A DNA stretch of 64,000 bases from Burhinus oedicnemus (GCA_008921705.1 VFFE01007646.1:441533-505532); one strand, 5' to 3'; positions 39,041 to 50,030 are shown, counted from the stretch's first letter. Made by a program: numbers and translations. The notes: generated from the letters alone by a model not told the origin.

Positions 39041-42000
39041 AGAATTTAGAAGTGGAAAGTAATGTACCTTTGATTTTCTTTTGGAGAAGCTGTGTTGAGA
39101 ATTAACATCGTTAATGCTATTAGAAGACTTTTTTTGGTCAGTGACTCACTCTGCTTTCTAATCTACTATAACACAACTAAAAGAGTGCAACTCTGTAAAA
39201 CATATAATACCACACTGTAATTGTGCCTTTTTGTCTGACAGAAATATATTATAGCTCAAATATGTGTACACACCCACACGCTGATAGTGGTACATCAATT
39301 TACAACTGACGGGAGTACTTACAAATACAGATACTTGGTTTTTTGCCAGAAAGGCAACAGCTCTAAAAGTAGTCTCAATATGTTTTTATCGTAGGAAAAG
39401 TGTAGCAAATTTTCAAATAGGGAATTTACAAAATAACACTTGAAATATTTGGTTAAGCACAGAAGACAAAGAAAGGGTACTTACCATTGGCTTGCTCTTT
39501 GAGAGTGCTGTCCTTGCATATTCACACCAGTGGGTTTTGGTTCTCCAGTGCTGGTGACCTACAGGAACTTCCTAGAAGAGCAGTGACTACTGGGACTGTA
39601 CAAGTGCCATCTCATGACACCAAAGGATCAGAGATTTTGAAGAGTTGTACAGTGCTCAATACTTCAGTTACTCTTACTAAACACCGCAAACTGTAGGGCA
39701 GTAGATATCCGAGGACAGACGGAAGGTGGACAGGACCCATAATGTGAATATGCAGAGGAAACATTCTCGAAGAACTACAGGTAAGTAACACACATCAGCA
39801 AATTACAACTTCCCTTTGAGGTAGCCTCTGCATATTCTCACTTGCGAGAATCCAATTACAAATGCAACTCCCAGGGAGTAAGACAAGGAGTTCTAATTAA
39901 ATAAAGATTACAGAACTGCACTCCCTAATTGAACATCAGACCTGGGATGCCATCTTGAGAGACTAAACACAGTATCAAACTTGCATACAGTATTCTTTCC
40001 ATTTCCAGAAAAGAAACACTAGAGACAAGAGTCATTGACAGAGACTGAGGACAAATACTCTCTTCTACTGTCATTCTAACTAAAGCTTTAATTTGCCAAA
40101 CTAATCCACTTACCAGCCAGCGAGAGGAATGGTTCTTATTTTAAGCACACTCTCTGAAATAACAAAAAGCCCTGGTATTTTGTCGAAGGTATCGACCAAA
40201 ATCTACAAAACAAATGCTAAGCTAGAATATGCTGAGGTGGCTCAATTTTTAAGTCATCTGTTTCTGTATATCCTTCCTTTGCCATCAAAAGATTCCTGAA
40301 GGTCTCCGTTGTAGTGACAGCCCACACGGGCTGGCTTTCAGCTCAGGGAATGGCAACCGCTTTTCTAGAGGGCAGGGGAAGAAGGTGGGCAGCAAACAAA
40401 GACGTGGCCACAGCCTCACTTTCCTATGCAAGAGTCCTGGAAGGTCACCCTGTCTCCCTGGTGTTGTCACTGCATCGGCTGGCCCATCTCAGCAGCACCG
40501 GCCATCATTGCTCCTGCTCTTTTTGGAGCAGCAAGACCGATGCGGGGGCCCTCCAGAGTGCTCCATCACTTATCTGATCTCTTCCCCTTGTTCACAGGAG
40601 GAGGCCTTGGTCTCAGCCCTACACTTGAGAAGCTGCAACATATGTCACCTTCACTAGCTCTGTTCTCCAAGTCTCTCAAATGTCTTGAGGCAGACTATGA
40701 GGTTTGATGGAGATGACAAGGAGAAAATAGCCAAAATGCTACGCAGCTGCGTAGTTTCTGCAGTAGATGGAATATTTGGCATTTGAACTTTATCTACCAT
40801 TACAATGCAGTGTTCTTCATGTTCTCTGGGGCCTGTTTAAAACTGGCACTTGGCTGATTGGTAGAAGGAAGGAGGAAAAGTAGTTCAAAGCAGTACTTGT
40901 GGACGCAAATGGAAGCCGAGACTGGACGTTACTGGTTCTCAATCCCACATAGGTGCTTGCAAGAGAGACTTTGAAACCTGTAAGACCCTCTGGAACAAAC
41001 TCTCCTTCCCCTATGCTAAGATGGCAAGGACAAAGCATTCAGACTTCAGAGAAGTCCTGTATTTCTGAGATTTTCAAAGCTCATGGGGCATGGGAGACAG
41101 AGAGGCAACCTCACAGAAAATTACTGGATATAACTAAGCACAGTGCTGCTCATACAATGCCCCCTTTTTAAGTATTGTTTTAATTATGTATTATATCCAC
41201 AAGAAACAAGCCAGCTCCGCTTGGTTTAATTAGACAGCATGGACCAAATATTTGTATGACATGAAGAGTGCAGATATTGGTGTTGGACACTGAACCATCA
41301 CAGCTACATTACAGTCCTAGCTTTCAGTTTCTTTTTGACAGCACTAAATGAATCAAATCACCTTTATATAAAATATGGTTCCAAACAGTGCACATCAAGT
41401 CTTACTTTTTCTTTACCAAATTCAAAAAGGACTTGGACATAAACCAAGAATTAAGAAGTCAGCAAGTCTCAGACTACTAACCCAGAGCCTAGTACCGACG
41501 AAATACAGACTGACTCATATAAGCAGGCTGATTCTACGCCACCCTGCAAGGATTACATTGTTCATTTAAATGGAGGTTGTGGACGCCCCTATTTCGCCAA
41601 ACATTTTTCAGTAACAAAGAAGTGAGCCAATGCTTTCTTGTGAAACATCTGATTTAAAGTTCTGCTTAACTGAGCTGAGCTACTATAAAAAAGTAGACAG
41701 GACCTTCACTCCACGTACTGCACCTGTGCTCTGAAAGAAAGGTGAATGCCAAATCTTGCTAGCAATGAGCTAGCTTGTCACACGCAGGGGTACAGTCCAG
41801 ATTGTCCACTCCATCAGTAATTTACAATGCATTAGTGGCTGACATAAAAAAGAGGAATAAATGTATACTGCCATTTAAAGAAGTATATTATCAAAGAAAA
41901 TTAAGATTTAGCTGCTAAAACCATATAAAATTAAAGGAAAGTAAATTAGCCTCATACATTTGGACAGTTGTATTTAAAGACACCAGCAGGTCTTTAGTGT

Positions 42001-42127
42001 TCCTCGTAAGTGCTAATGAGAAGGTACTTCCAAAGGGGGGATATTTTATTGATGTACATCAAGAAAAATTTATACTGAAAACCACACTTAATTCTTTCCT
42101 CATGAAATAAGGGAGCCAGCAGGATGA
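39041..42127. other. Intronic sequence; inverted short repeats and a GC-richer block
   Basis: Contains the 39515-39840 group of inverted repeats and a GC-richer block at about 40310-40660, where three + frames of 87-93 codons overlap without resembling a known protein. A 16-bp perfect palindrome lies at 40739-40754. No exon is supported. Confidence 0.55.
39515..39840. repeat. Cluster of mutually inverted copies of a TGCATATTCACA motif
   Basis: TGCATATTCACA at 39515-39526 is the exact reverse complement of 39743-39754. The second copy, extended to 39758 (TGTGAATATGCAGAGG), is again inverted at 39825-39840 with one mismatch. The inner pair could form a stem of 16 bp with a loop of 66 bases. 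Within that loop is CAG/GTAAGT at 39778-39786, a perfect + strand splice donor word. The layout resembles the remains of an old hairpin-type element, but I cannot name a family. Confidence 0.6.
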
Positions 42128-42296
42128 AGAAAGGTATTTGCCATGAGGCATGGGTTGGAACCTCATCCTCTGGTTCCTCTGGGGAAGGACCTGAGGAATA
42201 AAGAGCTTCTTTCTCATAAATTTCACAATCCAAAGAGTTTCCTGAGAGTGCAACCTCCTTTTCTAATCCCTTAGCTGCCTAAGCTGCAAATTTCAT
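42128..42296 (-). repeat. Left arm of a 169-bp inverted duplication
   Basis: This segment is the reverse complement of 46032-46200 over all 169 bases without an indel. The mismatches are at 42206/46122, 42246/46082 and 42289/46039. Both outer and inner borders are abrupt: flanking sequences share nothing beyond one or two bases, and I see no target-site duplication. On the - strand the sequence stays open in two frames, one reading LDCEIYEKEALYSSGPSP then EEPEDEVPTHASWQIP. On the + strand it contains AATAAAGAGCTTCTTTCTC, which resembles a polyadenylation-signal context. The family is not recognised. Confidence 0.97.
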
Positions 42297-44694
42297 TAGT
42301 CTTAATACCGGTCTCAATTTTGATGGACACCCACACTGAAGAAATAACCGCCAATGAAACTGCCTCACAACTTTTTTTTTTTTTTAAATTCTCTCAAAAA
42401 GCTGTATTATTCTTAATTTTTAATTTAGATTTCTGTAAAGTACCACAGCAACACAGGGTCCTTAGAGTATGTCTCTGTCAACTAAATTACACCTTGTGAT
42501 CTCAAGAAGCATTTTCTGAACCTCCTTCCCCTTCAAAGCAGATTTCTACTTGTTTTCACCAGCTGAGAAACTTCCCCGTAATTAGAAATCTTCTCATAAC
42601 TTCATGAACCATGTCAGCTGATGCGAGGACCTCAGGGAGCAAGGATGCAGACGATTCTCTCCACAGATGTCCACTCCAGGCAGATGTCTGCCCCTAGCAG
42701 CCTGCAGCCCATGTTCTCCCTGTTTGCAATGGCATACGCCAAGGGGAAAATTCATCCCAGTAAATCTCACAAATGCTAATTCGATTACAGATGCTTAAGA
42801 AGCACAGAATTTACCCTTCAGTCTATAAATTAATTCAAAATGTAGAAGCTAACATATTTAATATTTGAGCTGGTTTTTTTTTCTTTGGTGGAGCAAAAGA
42901 AAGTGACATTTTTATACTATAACTCATATTCAACTGAAGTCTAACACAATATATTGTCTTAATAGTCTATTTCTTATGTATACAAGCATTTGTAGTATTT
43001 TCACTCCCATGGGACGCATTTTCTGAAAAATACCTAGAATGCCAAAAGTGGCTGCTTTTAGTCTGCATATCTAACCTTGTTACCTAAAATACTATATATT
43101 TCCACAAGGAGATAAAGTTCAAGTGTGGATTTATGACAGATTTAGTCTTACCAAAAAGATACAGTCACAAGAGAAATAAGGGAACATTAATATGAAATTC
43201 AAATTTTTGCATGAACTGTGGACAGAAAAAAGGTTGCAGTTATGAATGTATGTAGAAGATCACAATAGGATTTTCACCTCTGGAGCCTTGTGGAGCCTAC
43301 TCTAACACAACTATGAAAAATACAAATATTTTATCCTTCATTGATGTTAATTTCTTGTTACAAAAAGTAATGTATAAAGACATGTAACGTATTTAATGAT
43401 CAAGAACAGAAAAGACGGCTGGGTGCATTAAAAAAAAAATAAATCAGCATTTCAATTAATGGATCCTCTTCTTTCAACCTTTAAGCAACTTAATTTTCCT
43501 GAAAAAAACCCTCTTTAGAGATGAGAAGTTTGACCCCACTGGCCAATGGTGCCATTGCTATTTAAGGTCCTCACACTGATAAGGGAATTGGGCAGCTGAA
43601 GCTGCAGCCAGCTCCAACGCTGCTCCAACTTCGTTCACCAACAGGGAGCTACTGAAAACTCCAGATACACTCACCAAGTATTTATTGACTACAGCATCAA
43701 TTTAGTCACCAGTACAGTTAACAACTTACAGTTAGGATATCTGTGCATATATAAAACATTTATCCCAGTGCATCTTCAGGACTATTTCACTGTCCTTTGC
43801 ATAGCCAGGAATAACTGTGTGCAGCTACTGTTTCTGCAACTCTTTAGTTTTTTCCGGCACAGGCAAAAAGAAATAATTACCCAAGCAAAAGACCACGGAA
43901 GTCCTGCTCTTCAACTTAGTATTTCTGCAAACTTAGTGGACTTGCAGGACTTGTGGAATTTCCACACTGTTGCCATTTGCCAAGAATTTTGTTACTTTCA
44001 AACAGCTAACTGGGAAAGTAAATAAATATTTATTTCAATAAATAAATATTTAAAATGAAGAGAAGACTGTCCAAACAGTAGATAAAGGAGAACCACAAAA
44101 CTAGTGTATAAACAGAGATGAGCATAAAGAACCTTCTCTTCCAATTTTCCTGTTCCCTTATGGAAAAATATTATTTTGTATTAATAACAGAATGACAAAT
44201 ACTTAATCGACCTATCTGTTCAACTAGAGAAAGAGCTTACAGAAAAATATAAATTATTTATAAACTGGAATACCTTGACAAGTTGCTATTATGTGCATTT
44301 TATGAACCCTATCATATGATTAAGCAACTCTGACTTACGTATTTTAAAAGTCTCTTTAAATATCATAGATTCACAAATTTATTTTATCCCTGAGTCTTGG
44401 TATGAGGTGGTTCTTACTCTGAGGATGCTCCCTGCCCAAACACACACGAAATCAATTCTCCAGATGAAAACGTACAAATTGCTCTATCTCTGCAGATGTA
44501 AAACTATAAAGGAGCCTAAGTAGCTCAAAGGCAAGGAGAAAATATCGGTGTCTTGGACGTTTAAATCCATGGTACTTATTTTGGTCCAGCCTCCTTCCTC
44601 TTTCACACTGGAGGTTATTCGCGAATACTGGGAACATCAGAGTCTGGGAAGCAGATCCGATAGAAAAATCCTGAACAATAATGGAAGGAATTCC
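42297..44694. other. Spacer of the inverted duplication, left part
   Basis: AT-rich, unannotated. It holds a T-run near 42370-42385 and a perfect AT palindrome at 44020-44035. No coding signal; the sequence from about 44560 may include decayed CR1 ahead of the recognisable copy. Confidence 0.5.
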
Positions 44695-44936
44695 AGAAGT
44701 TGGAACATAGGAAGTTCCATTCAAACACAAGAAAAAACTTCTTTACGGTGAGGGTGCCAGAGCACTGGAACAGGCTGCCCAGGGAGGTTGTGGAGTCCCC
44801 TTCTCTGGAGATTTTCAAGACCCGCCTGGATGCAGTCCTGAGTAATGTGCTCTAGGCATTCCTGCGTCAGCAGGGGAGTTGGACTAGATGATCTCTAGAG
44901 GTCCCTTCCAACTCTGAAAATTCCATGATTCCGTGA
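44695..44936 (+). mobile_element. CR1 LINE 3' fragment, older subfamily
   Basis: The sequence runs AGGAAGTTCCATTCAAACAC, TTCTTTACGGTGAGGGTG, then AGAGCACTGGAACAGGCTGC, CCCAGGGAGGTTGTGGAGTC, and the 3' UTR with GGACTAGATGATCTC and GGTCCCTTCCAAC. These are standard CR1 3'-end blocks of a type different from the 26-kb copy (GTCAGCAGGGGAGTTGG rather than the GTGTCCCTGCCC form). The ORF2 frame is broken, so this is a dead copy. It lies inside the spacer of the 169-bp inverted duplication, antisense to TENM1. Confidence 0.92.
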
Positions 44937-45299
44937 AAGGCAAATAACATACATTAACCTGAATAGCGTCATGTTCACGTTACTTACCAAGCTGGTGTCT
45001 GAAGGAGTGATAACGGGAATGCAACCACACAGTTTTGAGGTTGGTGTAGGGTTTGGGATTTTCTACTGTTACACTGCAGATTTACGTATGTTGTTTCACA
45101 CTCTGAATTTACACCAATGGTTTAACCAGCAAGTGTATTGTATGTGTTTCAAAATGAGAAGAAAGGCAGACCAGCTACTTATGGCATAAGAGGCTCAGAG
45201 AGGGAAGGGAGGGAGAGAAGAAGGGAGGAAGAAATGTAAATCAGATGGGGAAAGTGAAGTTCACATTCATTTTTGGAAGCAATACATATGCACCCTCCT
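44937..45299. other. Short unannotated stretch with a purine-only tract
   Basis: Between CR1 and the hairpin. From 45197 to 45234 the + strand is purely A/G, including GGGAAGGGAGGG and a later GGG. It is a possible triplex or weak G-quadruplex former (one loop would be 9 bases). Nothing coding. Confidence 0.55.
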
Positions 45300-45374
45300 A
45301 AATGAGAAATTTTGAGGGCTGTTGAGCACTCTGCTAAATTCAGTGTGTTCAACGGCCCTTAAAATTTCTCATTT
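45300..45374 (+). ncRNA. Candidate microRNA-like hairpin (75 nt, about 33 paired bases)
   Basis: Bases 45300-45329 pair with 45345-45374 as a 30-bp stem with no bulge. After one T/T mismatch (45330/45344) the stem continues as CTG/CAG, closing a 7-base loop at 45334-45340. The only non-Watson-Crick pairs in the 30-bp stem are 45314/45360, 45320/45354 and 45326/45348, and all three are G.U if the + strand is transcribed (they would be A.C on the - strand). Arm length, small loop and lack of bulges fit a pre-miRNA or a small palindromic transposon remnant. No known miRNA seed was recognised. Expression is unproven, and a + strand transcript would be antisense to TENM1. Confidence 0.45.
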
Positions 45375-46031
45375 CTCACCTGAGGACCATGGTTTACTGG
45401 CTGTACGCTGGACTTGAGAATTAAATGGGCAGAGATCTTAAGCTACTTCATAAAGTCATTCATGTAACACAACCTGCAAGATAACTTTGTCAATGTCTTT
45501 GTGTGTTCACGTTTCATTTAGTCTAAGATTGTACTTGTTTCCATGTTGAGAACACGCCGCATCTTTCCTAGGACAATATAATTCAAAGGCATTAAACTTC
45601 ACTAACCATCCATATGAAAATCATTGAGGAAGAAACCAAAAATCAATTAATTTGCAAAGCACATTACACTGACTATTAATTTGCTTCAGAAATCTCATGT
45701 TTATCACCAATTACACTATTATCACAGCCCAAAACACATTCTCAGCTGCATTTATTTTAATAAAAAAAAATTGATATACCTATTACACATAAATAAGTGG
45801 CACTTAAAAGATACCATTTGAGGTTTTATGCTTATATATCAAATGCATCATATTGTAAGTTTTCTTTTACTGTGTTTCAACTTTTCCTTGCCTTCCCTTA
45901 TCTATGTAGTTTATTTTCTTAAAGTAATAACAGTTACCTCCAGAGGTGCTAGAAAGTTAAAAATAACAGTAATAACAAATAAAGGAGGAATAAAAGAAGA
46001 ATCAGTGTCTGCTGTAACACTAAGGAGTTTC
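45375..46031. other. Spacer of the inverted duplication, right part
   Basis: AT-rich unannotated sequence between the hairpin and the right arm. A 73-codon frame (45828-46049, +) runs into the arm but has no recognisable content. Confidence 0.5.
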
Positions 46032-46200
46032 ATGAAATGTGCAGCTTAGGCAGCTAAGGGATTAGAAAAGGAGGTTGCACTTTCAGGAAACTCTTTGGAT
46101 TGTGAAATTTATGAGAAAGAAACTCTTTATTCCTCAGGTCCTTCCCCAGAGGAACCAGAGGATGAGGTTCCAACCCATGCCTCATGGCAAATACCTTTCT
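46032..46200 (+). repeat. Right arm of the 169-bp inverted duplication
   Basis: Reverse complement of 42128-42296 with three mismatches (about 98% identity) and no indel; the intervening spacer is 3,735 bases. On the + strand the arm stays open in the same frame as the left arm on its - strand (LDCEIYEKETLYSSGPSP then EEPEDEVPTHASWQIPF) and stops just after the border. High identity in otherwise ageing intron sequence suggests a recent duplication or gene conversion between the arms. Confidence 0.97.
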
Positions 46201-48349
46201 AGACTCTTCTTCAGACTAATTCTTCAAACTTAAGAGAACGGGGGCAGGAGCAGATTGAATCTATTTTTAAAAATGCTCCTGGAGTTCTCAGATATTATTT
46301 TTTATTTTTGTTCCTATTAAAATCAACATGAATACAAAAATGTACTTCTCAAATTCTGCATGGAAATCATCCTGATCCTATGAGGACATAGACAAACTTT
46401 CTCTCTCCCCAGAACTGGAATATTCTTTTTGTAGATCACTGCAAATTTTTAATGCTAGAGATTTTGTTTTTCAAGAGTAACTAGCAAGATGTCAGAGAGA
46501 AGGCTTTTGGAGCTACAATGTGGATGCAGTGTGTCTCAGTTTAATTTAAGAAGAAACACTGTCATTATCAAATTGACTAGGAATTTAATCCTTCAAGTTC
46601 AAATACATCTTAAGTATTGCTGGCTATAGCCTCTCCTATTCCTAACGCGTGGCTGTATGAGGTAAAGTACTTTCATTTACAAGATTCTATTAAAGAGAAA
46701 TTTCTATTGCAGGTACTCATAAATAGCTCTCCTTTAATGAATTTTAGAGTTCTAAAACCAGAGCAAATGCCAGGAGTCAGCATTTAACCTAAATTTCTGA
46801 TAAAGGAAACCTGCTTAATCTCAAATAATGACCACACTAACTCTACCCTACTAAAGACAAGAGGAAAAAAAAATTAAAAAAATCTAATTATCACAGATGA
46901 GAAAGAACCTCAATATCATTTGTGAGGATAAATTAAGTTCTTCTAACGCTACAGTTGAAATAAGAGTTTGGAAAAGCTTGTCTTACAATACATTCAATTA
47001 CAATTTCATTCTCATGTGCACAAATCTATTAGGAAATGAAGAATTTTCAGGAAAAAAGATCTTCTGTTTCCAAAAACTCTATTCTAAGAGTTAAGAAAAG
47101 TATTACCATTTTCTATCAAGAATTTTAAAGGTTCCATGGTTCTGAAACAATTTTTCAGTTACTGGCTTTGGCATTTGTCTATGTGTTTCAGGGAAGCAAC
47201 AGACAATGGATCCTTTCTTCTTGTCATTTAATTTCCAAAGTTAAAGCTAGCCACAGCCTTCACCTGTAGATGTTTTTTATAAAAAAAAAAAAAAAGGCAA
47301 GATAAAACTTTCACGAAGGACAGCAGAACTATGAATCAAATCATCTACAGCAGATTAACTTTTCTCTTTGAAAGAGTTTTATCTGAACAAATACTCTTCC
47401 TCAAGATTAACCACAGAGTGTGAAACAGAGGAGTACTGCTGGCTTTACTCCACCGTGCTTACAATTCTTGCCAAGCAAAGTTAAGGTTGTGGTTCTAACT
47501 TGTTTCAAAGTCTGTATAGCACTTAAGAAAGATTGACAGAATTATTAAATGAGAATGAGCTGTATACTAACATTCTTCAAAGTGAAATTACCCTCAGATT
47601 GTTGCTATAAACTTGAATTCAACTCAGAGATGCTCTTCTGGTAGGAATTTCTGAATGCAGTTACATTTAAAGCAGAATCACTTTCATTCAAGCATCAATC
47701 TTGGAGGTTTCATGACAGGTATCACTTTCTAATAGAACTTAAGACAGAAATATGAAATTAATTTCTACAAACAGTTTTGATTCTGGTTTATAAAATATTT
47801 TTAAAATATACCTTTTGTTTCTAAAAATACTGAAATTGTTTCTCTTGAAATTCCAGTTGAAGCATTCACATGAGCATCAAGGCCTTTTTAAAATAAAAGA
47901 TATGCAAAGCAGCTGTCTTTATAAATTTCACCTACTTAGCATTAGAAGGCAACACATTTAAAAATCCAGAAGTCTAAAATCTGATTTAAGTTACAGTGCT
48001 GTAAATCCAGCAGTGTATTCTATGAAGCCAGTGGGCCGAGTAAAGAAGGTAGCACTTAGGCTTCAGGTCAGTGTGAGTATCTCAGAGTAAGCATCTGGCA
48101 AGTGCCTATCTTTGTGATGACGGGAGTAATTTTAGAAAGCTGCTATCAACAGAGATTTACCAGAAACATTCATTCTTTACTGATGGATATTCAACGGACC
48201 CAAGGCACTCAGACCACAGATGCTGCTCAAAAAGAATAATCCTGGGGTAACTCAGCTCCTCACTTTAACTTTCACAAAAAATTAGGAAGCTCTAATGTAA
48301 TTTTGAAATTGCTTAAGAGAGTATCAGGGATAGTACTACCCATTTTCCT
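46201..48349. other. Intronic sequence, nothing recognised
   Basis: AT-rich, with an A-run at 47281-47294. No exon, RNA gene or repeat family seen. Confidence 0.6.
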
Positions 48350-48900
48350 TCGAAGTGAGAGGAACGGAGGGCAGAGAGCAAACGGAGGCAGGCTGGAGCG
48401 GGTTGTATCACCCAGTGCCAGTTTCAGCGCACAAGTTCTTTCAGATACGAAATGGCGCAAGTGAGAGGATAGCTTCCGCACGACCGCACTGACCAAGCTG
48501 CACTTGTTCACATTCCAACCGAGAAATCGTTAAAATTACTGAAAATGAGGAAAAAGTATTTGCAATGGAGCAGGTGTTACAGGGAGGTTTAAGCACCTAG
48601 AGGCAAAAGCCCTTCAAGGCCGGGGCGATGTGTAAGGCAGCCCCCAGCACCGCCTGGTGTGTTCACAGAACGAACAGAACGGTGCCCTTCGTGCAAGAGC
48701 ACCGAGACCAGTCGCAGCCGTCACTGTGCTGCCACCACAGAAGCGAGGAAAACAGGAGCAACAGCCTCTCCTGGGGCGCGAGGTCCCACCAGCTGCTCCG
48801 AGCCAGAGGCTCTTGCCCTCGGCTGGAAGCCCAGCAGCGGGGCCCCCCAGCCCACAACTCCCCCTCGGCAGCCCCTCAGAGCCAGGGTACAACCACCTTC
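48350..48900. promoter_or_regulatory. CpG-rich block, possible intronic CpG island
   Basis: The core 48620-48867 has about 16 CpGs by hand count in 248 bases (GGGGCG, GTCGCAGCCG, GGGGCGCGAGG), and the flank from 48350 is also CpG-enriched compared with its surroundings. Five overlapping frames of 63-137 codons are open on both strands, the usual by-product of low stop-codon density in GC-rich DNA. It lies about 9.6 kb upstream of the TENM1 exon in the direction of transcription. It could serve as an alternative promoter or a regulatory island, but no TATA, initiator or splice-linked first exon could be tied to it. Confidence 0.4.
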
Positions 48901-49904
48901 ATGGCAGAGCACGAGACATTCCGTTTGACCATTCTTACTTTGATCTCAGGGTCTTTTCTAAGAAGGTTGTACGTGAATGGCAGATCTACGTTGTATTTCG
49001 CCTTTCGTAATTACTGTCGTAGTAGTAAGCTGCAGAAATGAATAAGCAAGGCTTTACTTTCCTCTCAAACCATCACAAGCAGAAGGGTTAGGAAAGCTAA
49101 CAAGCAACGAGGACATTTGGGCAAAGAGCGTGTAAAGAAAGAGGGTGCTGCTTGTTCCATGTTCCACCACCCCCAAGCACATGGCTGGGCCCGGAGGGAA
49201 AAAGGTGAAGCAGGAAGAGGAGATTCAACGCAAGCAATTGCCCCCCTCCAAACCAACAAAGCTCAGACAGGATTGGCATATGTGTTCTTTCCTTTTTGTT
49301 GTGAAATCCAGAGCAGAAAATGGCTACCAGAAATCAAAAGAGAAAAAGCTGCTAGTGAGAGACACAAGACAGCAGCAGCAAGAGTGAATATCTTTGTAAA
49401 TCTTGACAGACGCTCCTGGCTTTGAAGGGTGAACTATTTGCTGCAATTTTTGAGAAGTCAGGAAGCGTAATGAACCAGAACAAGTATTACATATTACTTT
49501 GGAAACATAAATGCTTGACCCTTTCTGATTACTCAGGTAAAAACCAACCCCAGTCTGCAAGCTTCCAATGTCACCAAGTCTGCTGTCACAGCAAGCGGAC
49601 ACACGCGTACTGCCGGCCAACCTCTTCAAACCTTGGGCATCAACACCACAAACGCTGTCAACCCCAAAAGTACATCTGATACCTCTCCCAAGCACCCACA
49701 GCTAAAAAGACTGTCTAATGGAGCCAAAATTTGAAATTTTCATCCATTGTTTTCTTGGTGGGACACCCAACATCTGCAGAATACTATACCTGATTTTCTA
49801 CTTCTCTCGCTTTTTTTATGTGTACATATATATGCACACATACACGTGTGAAATATTACATATACATAAATGTAGATACAGAATTATATAAATATAGAAG
49901 TTGT
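48901..49904. other. Intronic sequence, nothing firmly recognised
   Basis: Moderate GC content with several overlapping chance frames, the longest 123 codons (49324-49695, -). A near-palindromic TGTGTACATA/TATGCACACA lies at 49819-49840. Confidence 0.5.
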
Positions 49905-50030
49905 AGGATCTTAGAATAACTGAAATTGGAAGAAGTTTTGGCAGTCAATAGCACATCCCCCTGCTCAAAGGAGGGCCAAGTTAGATCAGGTTGCCCAGGG
50001 CTCTTAATGAAGAGTATCAGAGTCCTTCTA
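49905..50030 (-). mobile_element. Old CR1 3' end in reverse orientation
   Basis: Read on the + strand, GGATCTTAGAATAACTGAAA, then TTGGAAGAAG, CACATCCCCCTGCTCAAAGG and AGATCAGGTTGCCCAGGGCT. This follows the order of a reverse-complemented CR1 3' UTR (AGAATCACTGAGGTTGGAAG ... CCCCCTGCTCAAAG ... CAGGTTGCCCAGG). It is clearly more diverged than the other three copies, and its ends are fuzzy. Confidence 0.75.

Noticed and set aside
40310..40707. Three overlapping + frames of 87-93 codons in a GC-richer block
   Set aside because: All three frames open at once and none resembles a protein; no splice-flanked structure. It may be an old repeat, but I cannot name one.
40739..40754. Perfect 16-bp palindrome CTACGCAGCTGCGTAG
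   Set aside because: About one perfect 16-bp palindrome is expected by chance in 64 kb; no flanking structure supports a function. The AT palindrome at 44020-44035 is dismissed for the same reason.
48628..49041. 137-codon + frame and its overlapping partners
   Set aside because: Five frames on both strands are open in the same CpG-rich block, so base composition explains them; no domain is visible.
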